Of a stretch of 64,000 bases of DNA, positions 43,852 through 53,868 are shown piece after piece. Origin of the DNA: Bathynomus jamesi (taxonomy: Eukaryota > Arthropoda > Malacostraca > Isopoda > Cirolanidae); the NCBI GenBank assembly GCA_023014485.1, contig JAJOZX010000090.1, positions 349,501 through 413,500 of the forward strand, read 5' to 3'. Made by a program: the position numbers and the translations under genes. The stretch's first letter is position 1; the number at the start of each line of letters is the position of its first letter. The notes below the pieces were generated by a model. The model was not told the DNA's origin and searched no databases. It saw only the letters and a program-made list of their open reading frames with translations.

Positions 43852-43952
43852 CCCTACACTATTATATTAAAGAAATCTTAACCAAAATTAAGCGACTTAA
43901 TCACCAGGGCTGTAGGAAGCATTAAAAGTAATCTAAAATTAACAAGTTTATT

Positions 43953-44095
43953 GGAACAAATGTAGTTTACGTCCCCCTGACGCAAAAGGGGACACAAACT
44001 ACACTAGGATCTTTAGGAGACATTTTTTAAAAGAATCCATCAAATGAAACGTTAAACCAACGAAAATATTACGACTTAACCTAACCAATCATCAC

Positions 44096-44147
<52 letters not shown>

Positions 44148-44307
44148 ACGATTGGTTAGGTTAAGTCGTAATATTTTCGTTAGTTTTAACGTTTTATTTG
44201 ATTAGGTATATGCAGACAAAGTTGGGAACGCAAACCACACTAAGATAATGTAGGGGAACGTAAAACAACACTAGGCACCACAGGGGGACGTACACTGCAC
44301 TTGCTCC
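43953..44307. repeat. two GTAGTTTACG family copies, head to head around (TA)n
   Basis: Copy C (43953-44096, plus) and copy D (44147-44307, minus) are inverted with (AT)n (44099-44145) between their tails. Each has the GTAGTTTACG-CCCC motifs outside and the TTAGG-containing segment inside. Copy C is shortened in the middle. Confidence 0.85.
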
Positions 44308-44464
44308 AGTTTATTTAACAAACCGCTATTTCAGCCTCTGTATCGGTAATTTAAGCAAAGGACCTACTATGCACAAAAAAAAGCCTACGGTCGTTACTAA
44401 AATATTCAGATTCAATGACAAATGAATTAACAACGAAGTCACTTACTCGAAGGCATATATATAT

Positions 44465-44653
44465 AGACGCTGGGCTGCTGATCGGGAGGCCATGAAATTG
44501 AGTCCGGGCGAGGACTGTGTAATTTCTGACGGCTCGTGGTGGGTCGTGGTTCAAATTCCACTTCAAAATGCAGGTCTAAGGTGGAGTGACAAGCTTGACC
44601 TTTGTCAGAATTAACATTTCGGGCGGAAGTAAAACTAAGGTTAACCAAGAGGT
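44465..44653 (+). repeat. tRNA-derived SINE, 5'-truncated copy
   Basis: It contains GACGCTGGGCTGCTGATCGG, a degenerate B box (GGTTCAAATTCCA) and the shared tail with AAGCTTGACC, TTTCGGGCGGAAG and AAGGTTAACCAAGA. It equals the second half of the dimeric SINE at 49967-50301. Confidence 0.85.
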
Positions 44654-44800
44654 GTATATACATATATACATATATATATATATACAGGGCGTCCCAAAAA
44701 AATGTATACACACTTTAAATAATTATAAAGGCAGTGTTTATTAAATTACATTTCATTTTCAAAATGTAATAGAATCCACAGACATTATTTAATTGTTTTG

Positions 44801-45088
44801 TCAACGCCTGTTTTCAAACTGACGTCCGTTCTGGTCCAGGCACTGCTGATAACGCGAAGCAATGGAATCGCAAACATCACGAAACATTTCGTTTGGTATT
44901 TGTGTGCATTCTCGTTCAATGGCTGCTCTCAATTCAGCGACTGTTGCAGGTTTTATAGCGTAGACTTTGTCCTTTAAGTATCCCCATAAAAAAAAGTCTA
45001 GTGGTGTGAGGTCTGGTGAACGCGGAGGGTATTCTACGAAACCCCTTCGTCCAGTCCACATCCACATCGTGCCAAGTACCACTCGCAA
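44801..45088 (-). pseudogene. DD41D transposase C-terminal fragment
   Basis: Past the deletion point the other frame reads [20 protein letters not shown], with the third catalytic Asp, and continues WGYLKDKVYAIKPATVAEL to a stop at 44801. It overlaps the N-terminal frame by about 55 bp. Confidence 0.85.
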
Positions 45089-45498
45089 TACTCCACTCTT
45101 CGGTCCGGATCATCTTCATTAATAGCATGGACTAATCTTGGAATGTAACTTTTCCATTGACAGCGCTTCAAAATGCGTTGGACAGACGATTCTGAAATTC
45201 CTACCTCACGACTCGCTTGCCGCACAGATTTTCTTGGACTTTGGTGATACGTTTCCAGTACTCTTTCTTGCTTTGTGGGGCTTGTCGATGTCCGTGGTCT
45301 TCCGGAACGCTTCTTGTGGACATTCTGAACAGTTCCATCGGCTTCAAACTTATCTCTAATTCGAGTGATGGTAAGTCGCGTTGGTGGATCTGTTTGAATC
45401 TCCCTCCTAAACTGTCTTTGCACTTCAACTGCGTTTTCACACTTCCAGTAGCATTTTAGAATGAATTTCCTTTGTTCAAAGCTTAGTCTGACTGCCAT
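45034..45498 (-). CDS. DD41D transposase N-terminal DNA-binding domain, open
   Basis: A 154-residue frame starts at an ATG (45498): [20 protein letters not shown], then [26 protein letters not shown] and a second helix-turn-helix [20 protein letters not shown]. It runs to [20 protein letters not shown], where the deletion joins. This is the complete paired-type DNA-binding region. Without catalytic residues it could at most bind element ends, possibly as a competitor (inference). Confidence 0.8.
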   Translation of the reverse strand: MAVRLSFEQRKFILKCYWKCENAVEVQRQFRREIQTDPPTRLTITRIRDKFEADGTVQNVHKKRSGRPRTSTSPTKQERVLETYHQSPRKSVRQASREVGISESSVQRILKRCQWKSYIPRLVHAINEDDPDRRVEYCEWYLARCGCGLDEGVS

Positions 45499-45587
45499 TA
45501 TTAATTCTAATGGGTTTAACTTGGAAAGAAAGAAACATCAATTGAGCTATCAGCTGTTTAAGTGTGTATACATTTTTTTGGGACGCC

Positions 45588-45592
<5 letters not shown>

Positions 45593-45633
<41 letters not shown>
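45593..45633. repeat. (TA)n between two transposons
   Basis: A TA tract separates the DD41D element from the Merlin element and contributes to the latter's target site. Confidence 0.95.
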
Positions 45634-45638
<5 letters not shown>

Positions 45639-45800
45639 TAGGGTCTTTTCGGTTTTAGGTCCTGCATTGGATTTTTTCCATGTTTTTGGTATAGACGTAG
45701 ATTTTTACGCCGATTCCATTTCTGCAATCCGTTTCTTGGAGAAATAAACACGAAAAAAGTTATGGCCCAAAACTTGTATTCAAATATCCACCTACGAGTA

Positions 45801-45845
45801 TACTTAACCTAACCTAACCTACCCAAACCTAACCTAACCTAACCT
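45801..45845. repeat. (CCTAA)n telomere-like tract inside Merlin
   Basis: About eight CCTAA units with one CCCAAA interruption, ending exactly at the transposase frame. The complement is TTAGG, the arthropod telomere unit. Confidence 0.9.
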
Positions 45846-46301
45846 ATGTTCGCGCTGCGAAAAAAACACGTTGGAAGGCAGTTTCCTGAACAGTGGGTGT
45901 TCGGCGGAGTATGCCGCGAAACCAATGAAGTATTTATGTACGCTATTCCGAATCGTTCGTGTCAAACGCTGGAAGCATGCATCAAAGCATGCATTCGACC
46001 GGGAACGACGATAATGAGCGACAAATGGAAAGCGTATGAATGCATCGAACGGCTCGAAGGGTACAACTTCAGTCACAAAACAGTGAACCACAGCGAAAAC
46101 TTCGTGGACCCTTCAACTGGAGCACACACGCAACGGATAGAGTCGACGTGGAACCAACTCAAACGCGGTAACAAGCGCCGGTGTGGTACGCACCGTTCCT
46201 TGATCGACTCGTATCTCTGCGAGTTTCTCTGGCGTCGCCGACACGCAGGCAAAGATCTAGTGCGCCAAATGCCGAATGATATTGCGCAGTTTGGCAAGTA
46301 G
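45846..46301 (+). CDS. Merlin transposase, front missing (DDE_Tnp_IS1595-like)
   Basis: A 151-residue open frame with a clean stop. GRQFPEQWVFGGVCRETNEV then MYAIPNRSCQTLEACI precede TTIMSDKWKAYECI, holding the second catalytic Asp. HTQRIESTWNQLKR carries the catalytic Glu, then CGTHRSLIDSYLCEFLWRRR. The first catalytic Asp block, normally just upstream of the FPEQWVFG motif, is absent: CCTAA repeats begin there. The usual Merlin transposase is about twice this length. The ATG at 45846 is formed at the repeat junction. Confidence 0.88.
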   Translation: MFALRKKHVGRQFPEQWVFGGVCRETNEVFMYAIPNRSCQTLEACIKACIRPGTTIMSDKWKAYECIERLEGYNFSHKTVNHSENFVDPSTGAHTQRIESTWNQLKRGNKRRCGTHRSLIDSYLCEFLWRRRHAGKDLVRQMPNDIAQFGK

Positions 46302-46482
46302 CAAACTTTGGTTTGTGTTCTGGAAACCTGTAAACGTAATAAACTTGAACATAACTTTTTTCGTGTTTATTTCTCCAAGAAACGGATTGCGGAAATGGAA
46401 TCAGCGTAAAAATCTACGTCTACACCAAAAATTAAAAAAAAAATCCAATGCCAGACCTAAAACCGAAAAGATCCTTAAAATA

Positions 46483-47533
46483 ATCAAACTTAATTTAGCT
46501 GCATAATAGAAGCCATCATAAAGACCATTTCGGTCAACAACAAAATAAAATAAATAAAACAAACAAAACAAAAACTGTTTCAGAGAAACTTAAACATAAC
46601 TTTTGGGTACGAAGATCAAGATCGAAATGTTCACAGTCTTGAGGGTGGGCACAAAAAGTCCTTTTGCATGAAAAACAAGGGCAACATACAGATATGCTGT
46701 AATTTCACCACACAGGGACTTTGTTTGTGGCCACTCTTACAAAATTTAAGAGCCAACTGTTCAGTATAAAAGCTAAGATAAACTAAAGCCAAGAAATCAA
46801 ATGTCCCCTCACTCAAAACTCACCCACTGTTCTAGACTCGCTACTTATTTGAATTCCAATAATCTGACGTTTGTTTCTATAATTTACAAAATATCAGCAA
46901 TAAAGAATTTTAACTTATAATAAGCCAATTACAAAATTTCTCCAAAAAGTTACATAAATAATTTCATACTTAATCTTTACAAATTATTTATTTATCAAAT
47001 TTTCTTACTTATTTTTACAATACTATATTCTACGTTTAAAATTCTTGGGTTAACTCTACAAATGTTGTTGCGCTATTTTTAATCTGACTCTGCCCAAAAC
47101 AGAACTCCAAATTCTATCTTTAACATAGTTCTCTTTACAGGGAAAGGTTTTATAAAAACAATAGGTAAGGCTTTACTAATTAATTAAACACTTATTTTAA
47201 CCGTTCCGGGAATAAGTTAAACACAATACTCTGTCGGCCTTGACCTAGCATAGAGATTTTTCCACCACTATTTGAGACAACCCTAACGAAAAAGTCGGCG
47301 ACCCCAAAGTATGGCACGTAAACCAAACATAACAAGAACAGTTTAACTTTACCAAAGCCCAATTTGCACAGTATACTTGGGTGTTCTTAGTGGTGTCTAA
47401 GTCTGGCTTGACCTAACTCAAAATTTTAGGGTGGTCTTAAAATTTCCCTTACAAGGTCTGCGCATAGATGTTACGAGACTTTCAAAATATTTTGTAGTTT
47501 TTCGCAGACTCCCATACATCAATAATGTGCCTT
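46483..47533. other. unassigned DNA
   Basis: About 1 kb with no recognised gene or element. Confidence 0.45.
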
Positions 47534-47541
47534 AAAAGATT

Positions 47542-47744
47542 GGATCACCTGAAGATCAGGGCCCCCATGTATTCTTGTTTTTTTCTTTACAGTACCATTT
47601 ATAATAATAAATTAAATTGAATGCCCGGTTAGGTCAACTGTACGCCCTTGACGATTGGTTAGGTTAAGTCGTAATGTTTTCGTTAGTTTTAACGAAGATA
47701 TCATTCGGTAATTGAGACTGGAGGCCCTGATCTTCAGGTGATCC
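47542..47744. mobile_element. MITE with GGATCACCTGAAGATCAGG ends and 8-bp duplication
   Basis: Terminal repeats GGATCACCTGAAGATCAGGG are inverted at both ends. AAAAGATT occurs at 47534-47541 and 47745-47752. The interior contains the TTAGG-rich module GATTGGTTAGGTTAAGTCGT. The superfamily is unclear; the 8-bp duplication fits hAT, P or Merlin, and the GG start favours Merlin-like. Two more copies flank the PLE at 56500-57227. Confidence 0.88.
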
Positions 47745-47752
47745 AAAAGATT

Positions 47753-48161
47753 AATCTCATTACGCAGTACTATCAATTACATCAAAGTATCTTTACGTTC
47801 ATACGAGAGATGCAACCTCATACGGAATGAAGTACGTAAGCAAGCACCTTCAATCAACAAATTTAGGACGATACATAAATGGTTCACTTACTTTCACGCA
47901 GCCTCCTTTTCAAAAGTGAACTTATTGAGGTTTCTGCGTGTGATTATAGATGCGTAAACTATTTCCGAATTGTAGGATAGTGTTGCCAGACATACAAAAG
48001 GTGTGTCATATGTAGGTACAAAACATATTCTCCAACCACATCCATACAAATCGAATGCAGGATAAATTCACGATATATCTGGTAACTTGGTAACCTGATA
48101 CAATAAAAGTTCCTTGTGTCAGTCTCTCTTCACATGAAGGTCAAGGTCCATATATATATAC
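47753..48161. other. unassigned DNA
   Basis: No gene or mobile element recognised. Confidence 0.45.
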
Positions 48162-48466
48162 AGGGTGGTATATTCGGTGGTGTAGTGGTTAGCGTCGCTG
48201 ACTACGAATCCATCGGTCCCGGGTTCGAGACCCGGTGACGGCAGCCGGCGGCGCGCAGCAAAACCCAGCTGTTCATCCTTCCACACAATAAAAAAATAAA
48301 GTGGTTGGTAGATAAATGGGTACCCTGTGTGGCCTAGTGGTTAAGACGCTGGGCTGCTGATGGGGCGTGGTTCGTATTCCACGTTTAAACCGTAGGTCTA
48401 AGGTGGAGTGAAAAGTTTGACCTTCGTCAGAATGAACAATTTTGGGTGGAAGCTAACTAAAGGTTG

Positions 48467-48468
<2 letters not shown>
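48162..48468 (+). repeat. dimeric tRNA-derived SINE, copy 1
   Basis: Unit 1 (48176-48240) has GTGTAGTGGTTAGCG (A-box-like) and GGGTTCGAGACCCGG (B box, perfect T stem). A linker with GCGCGCAGC and ACACAATAAA leads to unit 2 (48325-48385) with GGCCTAGTGGTTAAGACGCT and GTGGTTCGTATTCCACG. The tail AAGTTTGACCTTCGTCAGAA runs to (TA)n. Unit 2 lacks about 40 bp present in copy 2. Confidence 0.88.
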
Positions 48469-48504
<36 letters not shown>

Positions 48505-48686
48505 TATATCAGTGGTGATAGAAAAAAATCGAAAACGTTTTATCACTTTAATTCGTGTTGGACCATAATCGTACAAAAAAAATTCTGTTTTTTTCCAGTG
48601 GAACAATTGTTCTAAATCGTTCCTTACATTAGACATTATTCAGTCGTTTCATTTTCATAAAAAAGATTCAGGTTTTACTACTTTTT

Positions 48687-48991
48687 TAATGCAGGAAGGA
48701 GGGGCCAAGGGCAAATGCCCGCAAAAGCGCCTCCCCCCTCCCCATAGAAGAAGAAGAGAGCCACAATCAAGGTCCGAGGTTTTTGGGATGCCTAGACACT
48801 CTGCGTTTGAAAGATGGGAGGTCATGGATAGGAGGAAAGATGGATTGAAGAAGATTGTTCCAGAGTTGACCGGTTGTGTAGATGAAAGATTGAAAATACC
48901 GATTAACCCTTGCGTTAGAGAGTTGGACAGAAAAGGAATGAGAAAGTGTAGAAAGTCTGATGCTGCGTGCTCTCCTTAAAGGAGGAAGCAT
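48687..48991 (-). pseudogene. 5'-truncated LINE copy, C-terminal tail
   Basis: The minus frame (48991-48767) reads SFSVQLSNARVNRYFQSFIY, TTGQLWNNLLQSIF and DLPSFKRRVSRH. It matches the LINE tail at 20688-21005. The 3' end (GGGCATTTGCCCTTGGCCCC) runs to about 48687. Confidence 0.88.
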
Positions 48992-49058
48992 GCAATTAGA
49001 AAGTTCAGAAGAGCAATGTTCAATATGTCCGTTATACGAAGCTCACAAGTATTAAGTA

Positions 49059-49061
<3 letters not shown>

Positions 49062-49135
<74 letters not shown>

Positions 49136-49139
49136 CTGT
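49062..49139. repeat. (TA)n(TG)n microsatellite
   Basis: A TA tract then a TG tract, as at 8352 and 11703. Confidence 0.97.
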
Positions 49140-49367
49140 GTAAAAAAAAATCTACTTGAATTAAAAGTAGGAAAAGAAGAAATTTGGTGAGTAAATATGA
49201 TCATAAATGTCTCCTGAAATAGACATGGTGGAAAATAAAAACTTTCTTCACAATAAAAGTCTTCCTCGCTCGCAAAATGTTTCCCTTCACAATTTTAGCA
49301 TTATTGGAGTAAGAGACCCATTCCCAAATTAAAATGCTGCCTTTTTTCAGTGTTTTAACGTTAGAGA

Positions 49368-49607
49368 CAGTGGTGGGCAAAAAGTAATCGGTTACAAATA
49401 AACATTACTGATGTCTGAAAAGTAATTAAAAGTATAAAGTAGAAATTACTTCCCTGGATTAATTATATTATAATTAAGTAGAAATTACTTCTCTGGATTA
49501 ATTATATTATAATTAATCCAGAGAAGTAATTTCTACTTTATACTTTTAGTTACTTTTCAGACATCAGTAATTTTTATTTGTAATCGATTACTTTTTGCCC
49601 ACCACTG
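49368..49607. mobile_element. foldback hAT-type MITE, arms about 105 bp
   Basis: It starts CAGTGGTGGGCAAAAAGTAA; its complement ends the element. The arms match almost base for base. The left arm has a local duplication of ATTACTTC(C/T)CTGGATTAATT. TTAGAGA occurs on both sides (49361-49367, and 49610-49616 after two extra bases), so the duplication is slightly imperfect. Confidence 0.82.
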
Positions 49608-49966
49608 GCTTAGAGATATAAGGTAAAATGTACACAAAAACAAAAACATTCGTTCATTCACGAATATTTGTTTTTGGTTAAAGAATATTAAACATATTCA
49701 AATTTATTACAAATATTAAAATATTCAGATTAACGCATCGTACGAATGATCAAAGGCTTGGGTAGCTTGGTGGATACAGTCAAAGCACCAGAGCCCGTGA
49801 TTTCTCTCCAGGGCCTTGACCAATGACCAGTCTCGGTCCAGCTATTGAAACTGCGAATGGGTGACTGGTAATTTTTGTAGATCATAGTTTGAAAGTCATA
49901 TTAAATTGTAGGTTAATTTATATATATATATATATATACACACACTGTATAGGCCTATATATATAT
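49608..49966. other. unassigned DNA
   Basis: No gene recognised; a short TA tract near 49919-49937. Confidence 0.45.
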
Positions 49967-50301
49967 GTTGCAATGTGGTTAGCATTGCTGACTACGAATC
50001 CATCGGCCACGGGTTCGATTCCTGCCGACGACAGGCGGCGCGCAGCTAACCCAGCTGTTCATAGTTTCACACAATAAAAGTTGGTTGGTAGATAAATGGG
50101 TACCCTGGGTAGCCTAGTGGTTAAGACGCTGGGCTGCTGATCGGGCAAGGACTTTGTAATTTCTGACTACCCGTAGTGGGTCGTGGTTCGAATTCCACGT
50201 TAAGCTGTAGGTCTAAGGTGGAGCAATAAGCTTGACTTTCGTCAGGATGAACAATTCGGGCGGAAGCAAAACCAAGGTTAAACCAAGGTTAACCAAGATT
50301 A
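49967..50301 (+). repeat. dimeric tRNA-derived SINE, copy 2 (longest)
   Basis: Unit 1 (about 49970-50035) has TGTGGTTAGCATTGCTGACT and GGGTTCGATTCCTGCCG. The linker is as in copy 1. Unit 2 (50108-50200) has TAGCCTAGTGGTTAAGACGC and GTGGTTCGAATTCCACG. The tail has AAGCTTGACTTTCGTCAGGA, CGGGCGGAAGC and a two-fold AACCAAGGTT repeat before (TA)n. The A- and B-box pairs would allow RNA polymerase III transcription. Confidence 0.88.
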
Positions 50302-50325
50302 TATATACACACTTGTATATTGGGT

Positions 50326-50991
50326 GTGATAAAAGTCCATTACCATATGAAATTATTCTTTATTTATGAAGATAATAAATGTTCAAACTGCATGCCATTC
50401 ATGAGCTGTTAAATGTTAATTCGATCACGTAAGTTACACTGAACGTCCTTGTCTGGTGAACCACCGATTTTAAATGTCCCCAGAGGAGAGGAAGAAGTCC
50501 ATCGGGGATAAATCTGGACTCCTTGGAGGCCATTCCACTGGAAACGGCGTCCAATTTACCCCCATTGCAAATTAATTATTATCAACCAACCATGCCCGAA
50601 CAATTCGTATGTAATTGGCTGGAGCCCCATCTTGCTGAAACCAAACGTTCATTCGGGCTTGCAGAGGCATTTCATCCAAATAAGTTTGTGAGAACTCTTC
50701 TAGCATTGATAAGTACGTGTCACCGTTTACATTTCCTTAAAGTATGGTCCCAAAAGTACGTCGCCATGAATAGCACTCCACGCCATAATCCTTGAATCGA
50801 TCGGAGCACGTATATCTTCAGTCCAATGTGGATTATCATCGCTCCAGTATCGGAAAGTATGGCGACTGACGATGCCATTTAGGTGAAAATATGCCTCGTC
50901 AGTGAAAAAATTATCGGAGAGAAGTGTGGGTTGTGGATGCGGTTAGTGCAACATCTGCGTAGTTTGATGTTCATGAACTTGAAGTTTTACC
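50326..50991 (-). pseudogene. Tc1/mariner transposase relic, DD41D-like
   Basis: The minus strand, over several frames, reads SDNFFTDEAYFHLNGIVSRH (first Asp), NPHWTEDIRAP, FQQDGAPANYIRIVRAWL (second Asp) and VEWPPRSPDLSPMDFFL (third Asp). An end-like GGGTGTGATAAAAGTCC lies at 50331. It is diverged from the other families here. The right end is lost. Confidence 0.78.
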
Positions 50992-51153
50992 ATAGAACCG
51001 ATAGAAAATCTTTGGAATATTGCTAAGCAGAAGGTTCAAAAGCGTAAACCAGGAACAATTAGTGAACTGAAGAGGTGGCAACCGATAACTACAGAAGAAT
51101 GCAAGAGGCTTGTAGACTCGATTCCACGTCGATTAGAGGCAACAATCAACTAA
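50992..51153 (+). pseudogene. Tc1-like (DD34E) transposase C-terminus
   Basis: A 53-codon plus-strand frame reads IEPIENLWNIAKQKVQKRKP then ISELKRWQPITTEECKRLVD and SIPRRLEATIN before TAA. PIENLW with the catalytic Glu, and VDSIPRRLEA, are Tc1 signatures. It is a separate lineage from the DD41D relic it abuts. Confidence 0.85.
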
Positions 51154-53669
51154 GGTTGGACCAACTGAATATTAAGACGCAGTTAAAAAGTCTTTGATAC
51201 AATACTCAATAAACATAATGAATTTATTCTATTTTTTTGTAAGACCTGACAAAATATTCTTATATTTTAGTATGTCGCTATGCATTAACTTTTCACTATT
51301 TAATAAGGTTTTTGCTATACCTTATTTTTTTTCAAAACTAGCACACAGAAGTGTCTTTTTATCATAATGACGTTGCAGATACTCGATATTCTCATAAAGT
51401 TATATAACTTAAAGGTATTATCAAAGTCATGAGCGCATTTGAGACAGTATTCTTTTTTTATGGTTCGGAGTTGTATATATAAGAGAGAATTAAGAAACTG
51501 AAACAAGGACGTAATAACTTTTCCCTGTAATAACTACATCGTCTACATTTACCCAATAATGGAGTAAGGATAAGAGTAATAAGAGATAAAGACTCATTAT
51601 TTATCGATCAATAGAGAAAATAAGTAAAGGAAATTTAAAAAAAGACCTGGAGCGTTAGACAAAGTTGTACCTGGTTAAACTACAAATAAATTCCACTTCA
51701 AAAATGATGGCGTAACAGAAGCATCTGAAAATTGTCTTAATTTTTTTTTGCTCCGCTTATTGAAAAAAACGTTTGCAGAGGTAAAGGGAAGAGTTGTACG
51801 CAAGAATAATTTCTAGACATAGTAATAAACCTTCAGAAAATAATAATTGACTGAAGGATCCTCTCGGAGAAACTTTTATGTATCAAGTAATAGTTATCAA
51901 TAGCCTAATAATTATTACCGGTATATTTCCTTGTAAAGGTTAAATCATTCGTTTATAAAACTCTTTCATAAGAAAAGTAAAGGTCCTGCAAATGTCAGGT
52001 CAGTTTCTTTCTAAAACTCTAGAAAAATATTGGCAAATCAGTTTTCACAATTTTAGCATCGATATACAAAACATTTTTCTCCTGAAGCAACACCTTTATA
52101 TGTATAACTAAGAAACTTTATGCGGCAGTGGAAGAAAATAAAATTATATTATTTTGTTTACCTTTCTGACTCTTTCCATATAGTAAGTAATGATGAAATA
52201 TACACGAAAAGACTCACAAATAATTAGTGTGAAATGTTATTCGAAATGACAGAGTTTACCGATTTATAAATTCTTTATTTGCAACGGTGAGGAATCATCA
52301 GAAATCTGAACATTATTTTCAAAAAATGTATATTAGTCTTTTGGAGAAAATAAGAGGCGAGTGTAGAAAAACAGGTTTTTTTTTTTAACTTATGCACAGA
52401 ACAGACGAGAACAATGTCTGCAAATACAATGCTGGTGAGCCATATAAGTTATTGCCCCATTATTTGGAGATATTTCTCCTCTTCTATATATGAAGTTTCA
52501 ACAGGACCAAGTTTTGTAGCCAAAAGAAAAAAAATTACGAGGGTAAGTAAATAATGTAAATGAAAACAGAAATCGATAGCCGCACATGTCCACGCAAAAT
52601 TATGCGCAACCATTTCACCCATTAGGCGTTACAGTTTCCATTAAACCAGCAAAGCTATCCAAATAGAAAATGAATATGATCTAATGCTTGAAGAAACATA
52701 GTATCACGAGTGTTCCCTCCTTTGTGGAATAAATTTCCTATTCAAACAGTAACCATCCCTTCCCAGTTTTAAATCTATTAAAGGGTCATATTGAAATCTT
52801 GATAACCCATTACGTGAAATATTATGAAGAATAATATAAAGAACTATATAATATAAGACAAAAAGATATTGGTTGCAAAGAATTATAGGTCGGATGCAGT
52901 CTTCAGTAACAGACACGACGTAATACCTTATATCTGATGACCTATATACATAGGTCAGGAAATATAAATTCAAATGTTTGCTGATATGCTCTCTGTATCG
53001 CTAAATCCACTGAATCCCAATTCCATTTAGGAAGAGATACGCGTTTTTCACAGTATTTGTATCTAATTTTATTTCATCTTAGACCCAAACATTGCTATGT
53101 CAATTTTATAATAAAACTCCGAGATCAGTGTAATCCTGAAATATCTGTTATTACTAATGTTGGTACGTTAAATTTCATTATACTCGTGTCGCTTATTTTT
53201 ATTTAAGATATAAAATGATTAAATGATGTTTTTCCAGTCTTTTAATTAATCTTCATGTCATTATCTTGAAATATCTTCTTGACATGAAAGGTTTAACAAT
53301 TTGTTTGTTTCTTTTTCTTAAAGAAAGAATGGCAAAGGGATTGCTGCATGAGAAAACGGAACGACAAAACGGCAAACAACTCGCGTGTTCGCGTGTTCAA
53401 CATTGAAACATATACACCGAATCAAGAATAGCAACAACCACAGGAGTTTCAAGGACACGGCCCCGAAGAAGGTAATCAAAATTAAAATCACCAGTGATAA
53501 CGTGACACACGATGTAATTCAAGCATGCATCACAGTAAAACCCAACCTACGTGAACGAGTTCTTAAAGCCATTTAAAAAGAGATTTTCTAAAATGTAGTC
53601 AAATTCTAAAAAAACACTATTCGCCACTCGTATGTAAGAAATGAAATCATATGTTTTCGTGGGTTATAC
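51154..53669. other. 2.5 kb unassigned DNA
   Basis: No transposon ends or conserved coding motifs were found. The best open frame, 53385-53579 plus, ends VTHDVIQACITVKPNLRERV and then LKAI; I cannot assign it. Confidence 0.4.
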
Positions 53670-53868
53670 TGTAGCAATGGGGTAACACCGCTTCCTATCA
53701 ATAATTGAAGTTAAGCGACGTTGGGTCTGAATTGAAATTGGATGGGGGACCATCCTCCGCGTCCAGATTATGTAGCGATCCGTGTTTCGAATCCCACGTG
53801 AAGCTGTAGGTCATCTCCTTCATATGACCTTAGATGTCACGAAGGATGTTAAACAACCCCATAAAAAA
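53670..53868 (+). repeat. 5S-rRNA-derived repeat fused to a SINE-like body
   Basis: 53676-53752 resembles the 5S rRNA internal promoter region: GAAGTTAAGCGACGTTGGG (box A) followed by TTGGATGGGGGACC (box C). The 5' third is poorly conserved. Immediately after, TTTCGAATCCCACGTGAAGC and TGTAGGTC match the B-box region of the tRNA-type SINEs. It ends AAGGATGTTAAACAACCCC. It is a SINE3-like or composite SINE (inference). Confidence 0.65.

Larger units (their letters stand above)
42465..43856. mobile_element. hAT-type MITE interrupted at its right edge by another hAT
   Basis: It begins TAGGGTTACCATACGTCCGG and ends GGTAACCCTA. The 8-bp CACTATTA lies on the left (42457-42464) and, after the inserted hAT 42705-43851, on the right (43857-43864). 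The MITE itself is about 237 bp. The inserted hAT duplicated CCCTACAC, which spans the MITE's last five bases and the first three of the host copy. Confidence 0.9.
44685..45590 (-). mobile_element. DD41D-type deletion derivative keeping the DNA-binding domain
   Basis: Ends CAGGGCGTCCCAAAAAAATG pair over about 32 bp and are flanked by TA (44683-44684 and 45591-45592). Length is 906 bp. The middle of the transposase, with the first two catalytic Asp blocks, is deleted. Confidence 0.93.
45641..46474 (+). mobile_element. Merlin (IS1016-like) element, 834 bp, exact 8-bp duplication
   Basis: Ends GGGTCTTTTCGGTTTTAGGT and the complement of GGATCTTTTCGGTTTTAGGT pair over about 120 bp. TTAAAATA flanks both sides exactly (45633-45640 and 46475-46482). 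Long TIRs beginning GG and an 8-9-bp duplication are Merlin hallmarks. It carries a partial transposase. CCTAA repeats sit where the front of the gene should be. Confidence 0.93.

Noticed and set aside
45801..45845. A true telomere end or chromosome end
   Set aside because: Only about eight CCTAA units, enclosed within a transposon with exact target duplications.
46276..46506. Open frame at the right end of the Merlin element
   Set aside because: It is a translation through the terminal inverted repeat; the equivalent frame exists at the left end.
53385..53579. 64-residue frame ending NLRERVLKAI as a real gene
   Set aside because: No motif, neighbours or start context to support it; noted inside the unassigned stretch only.
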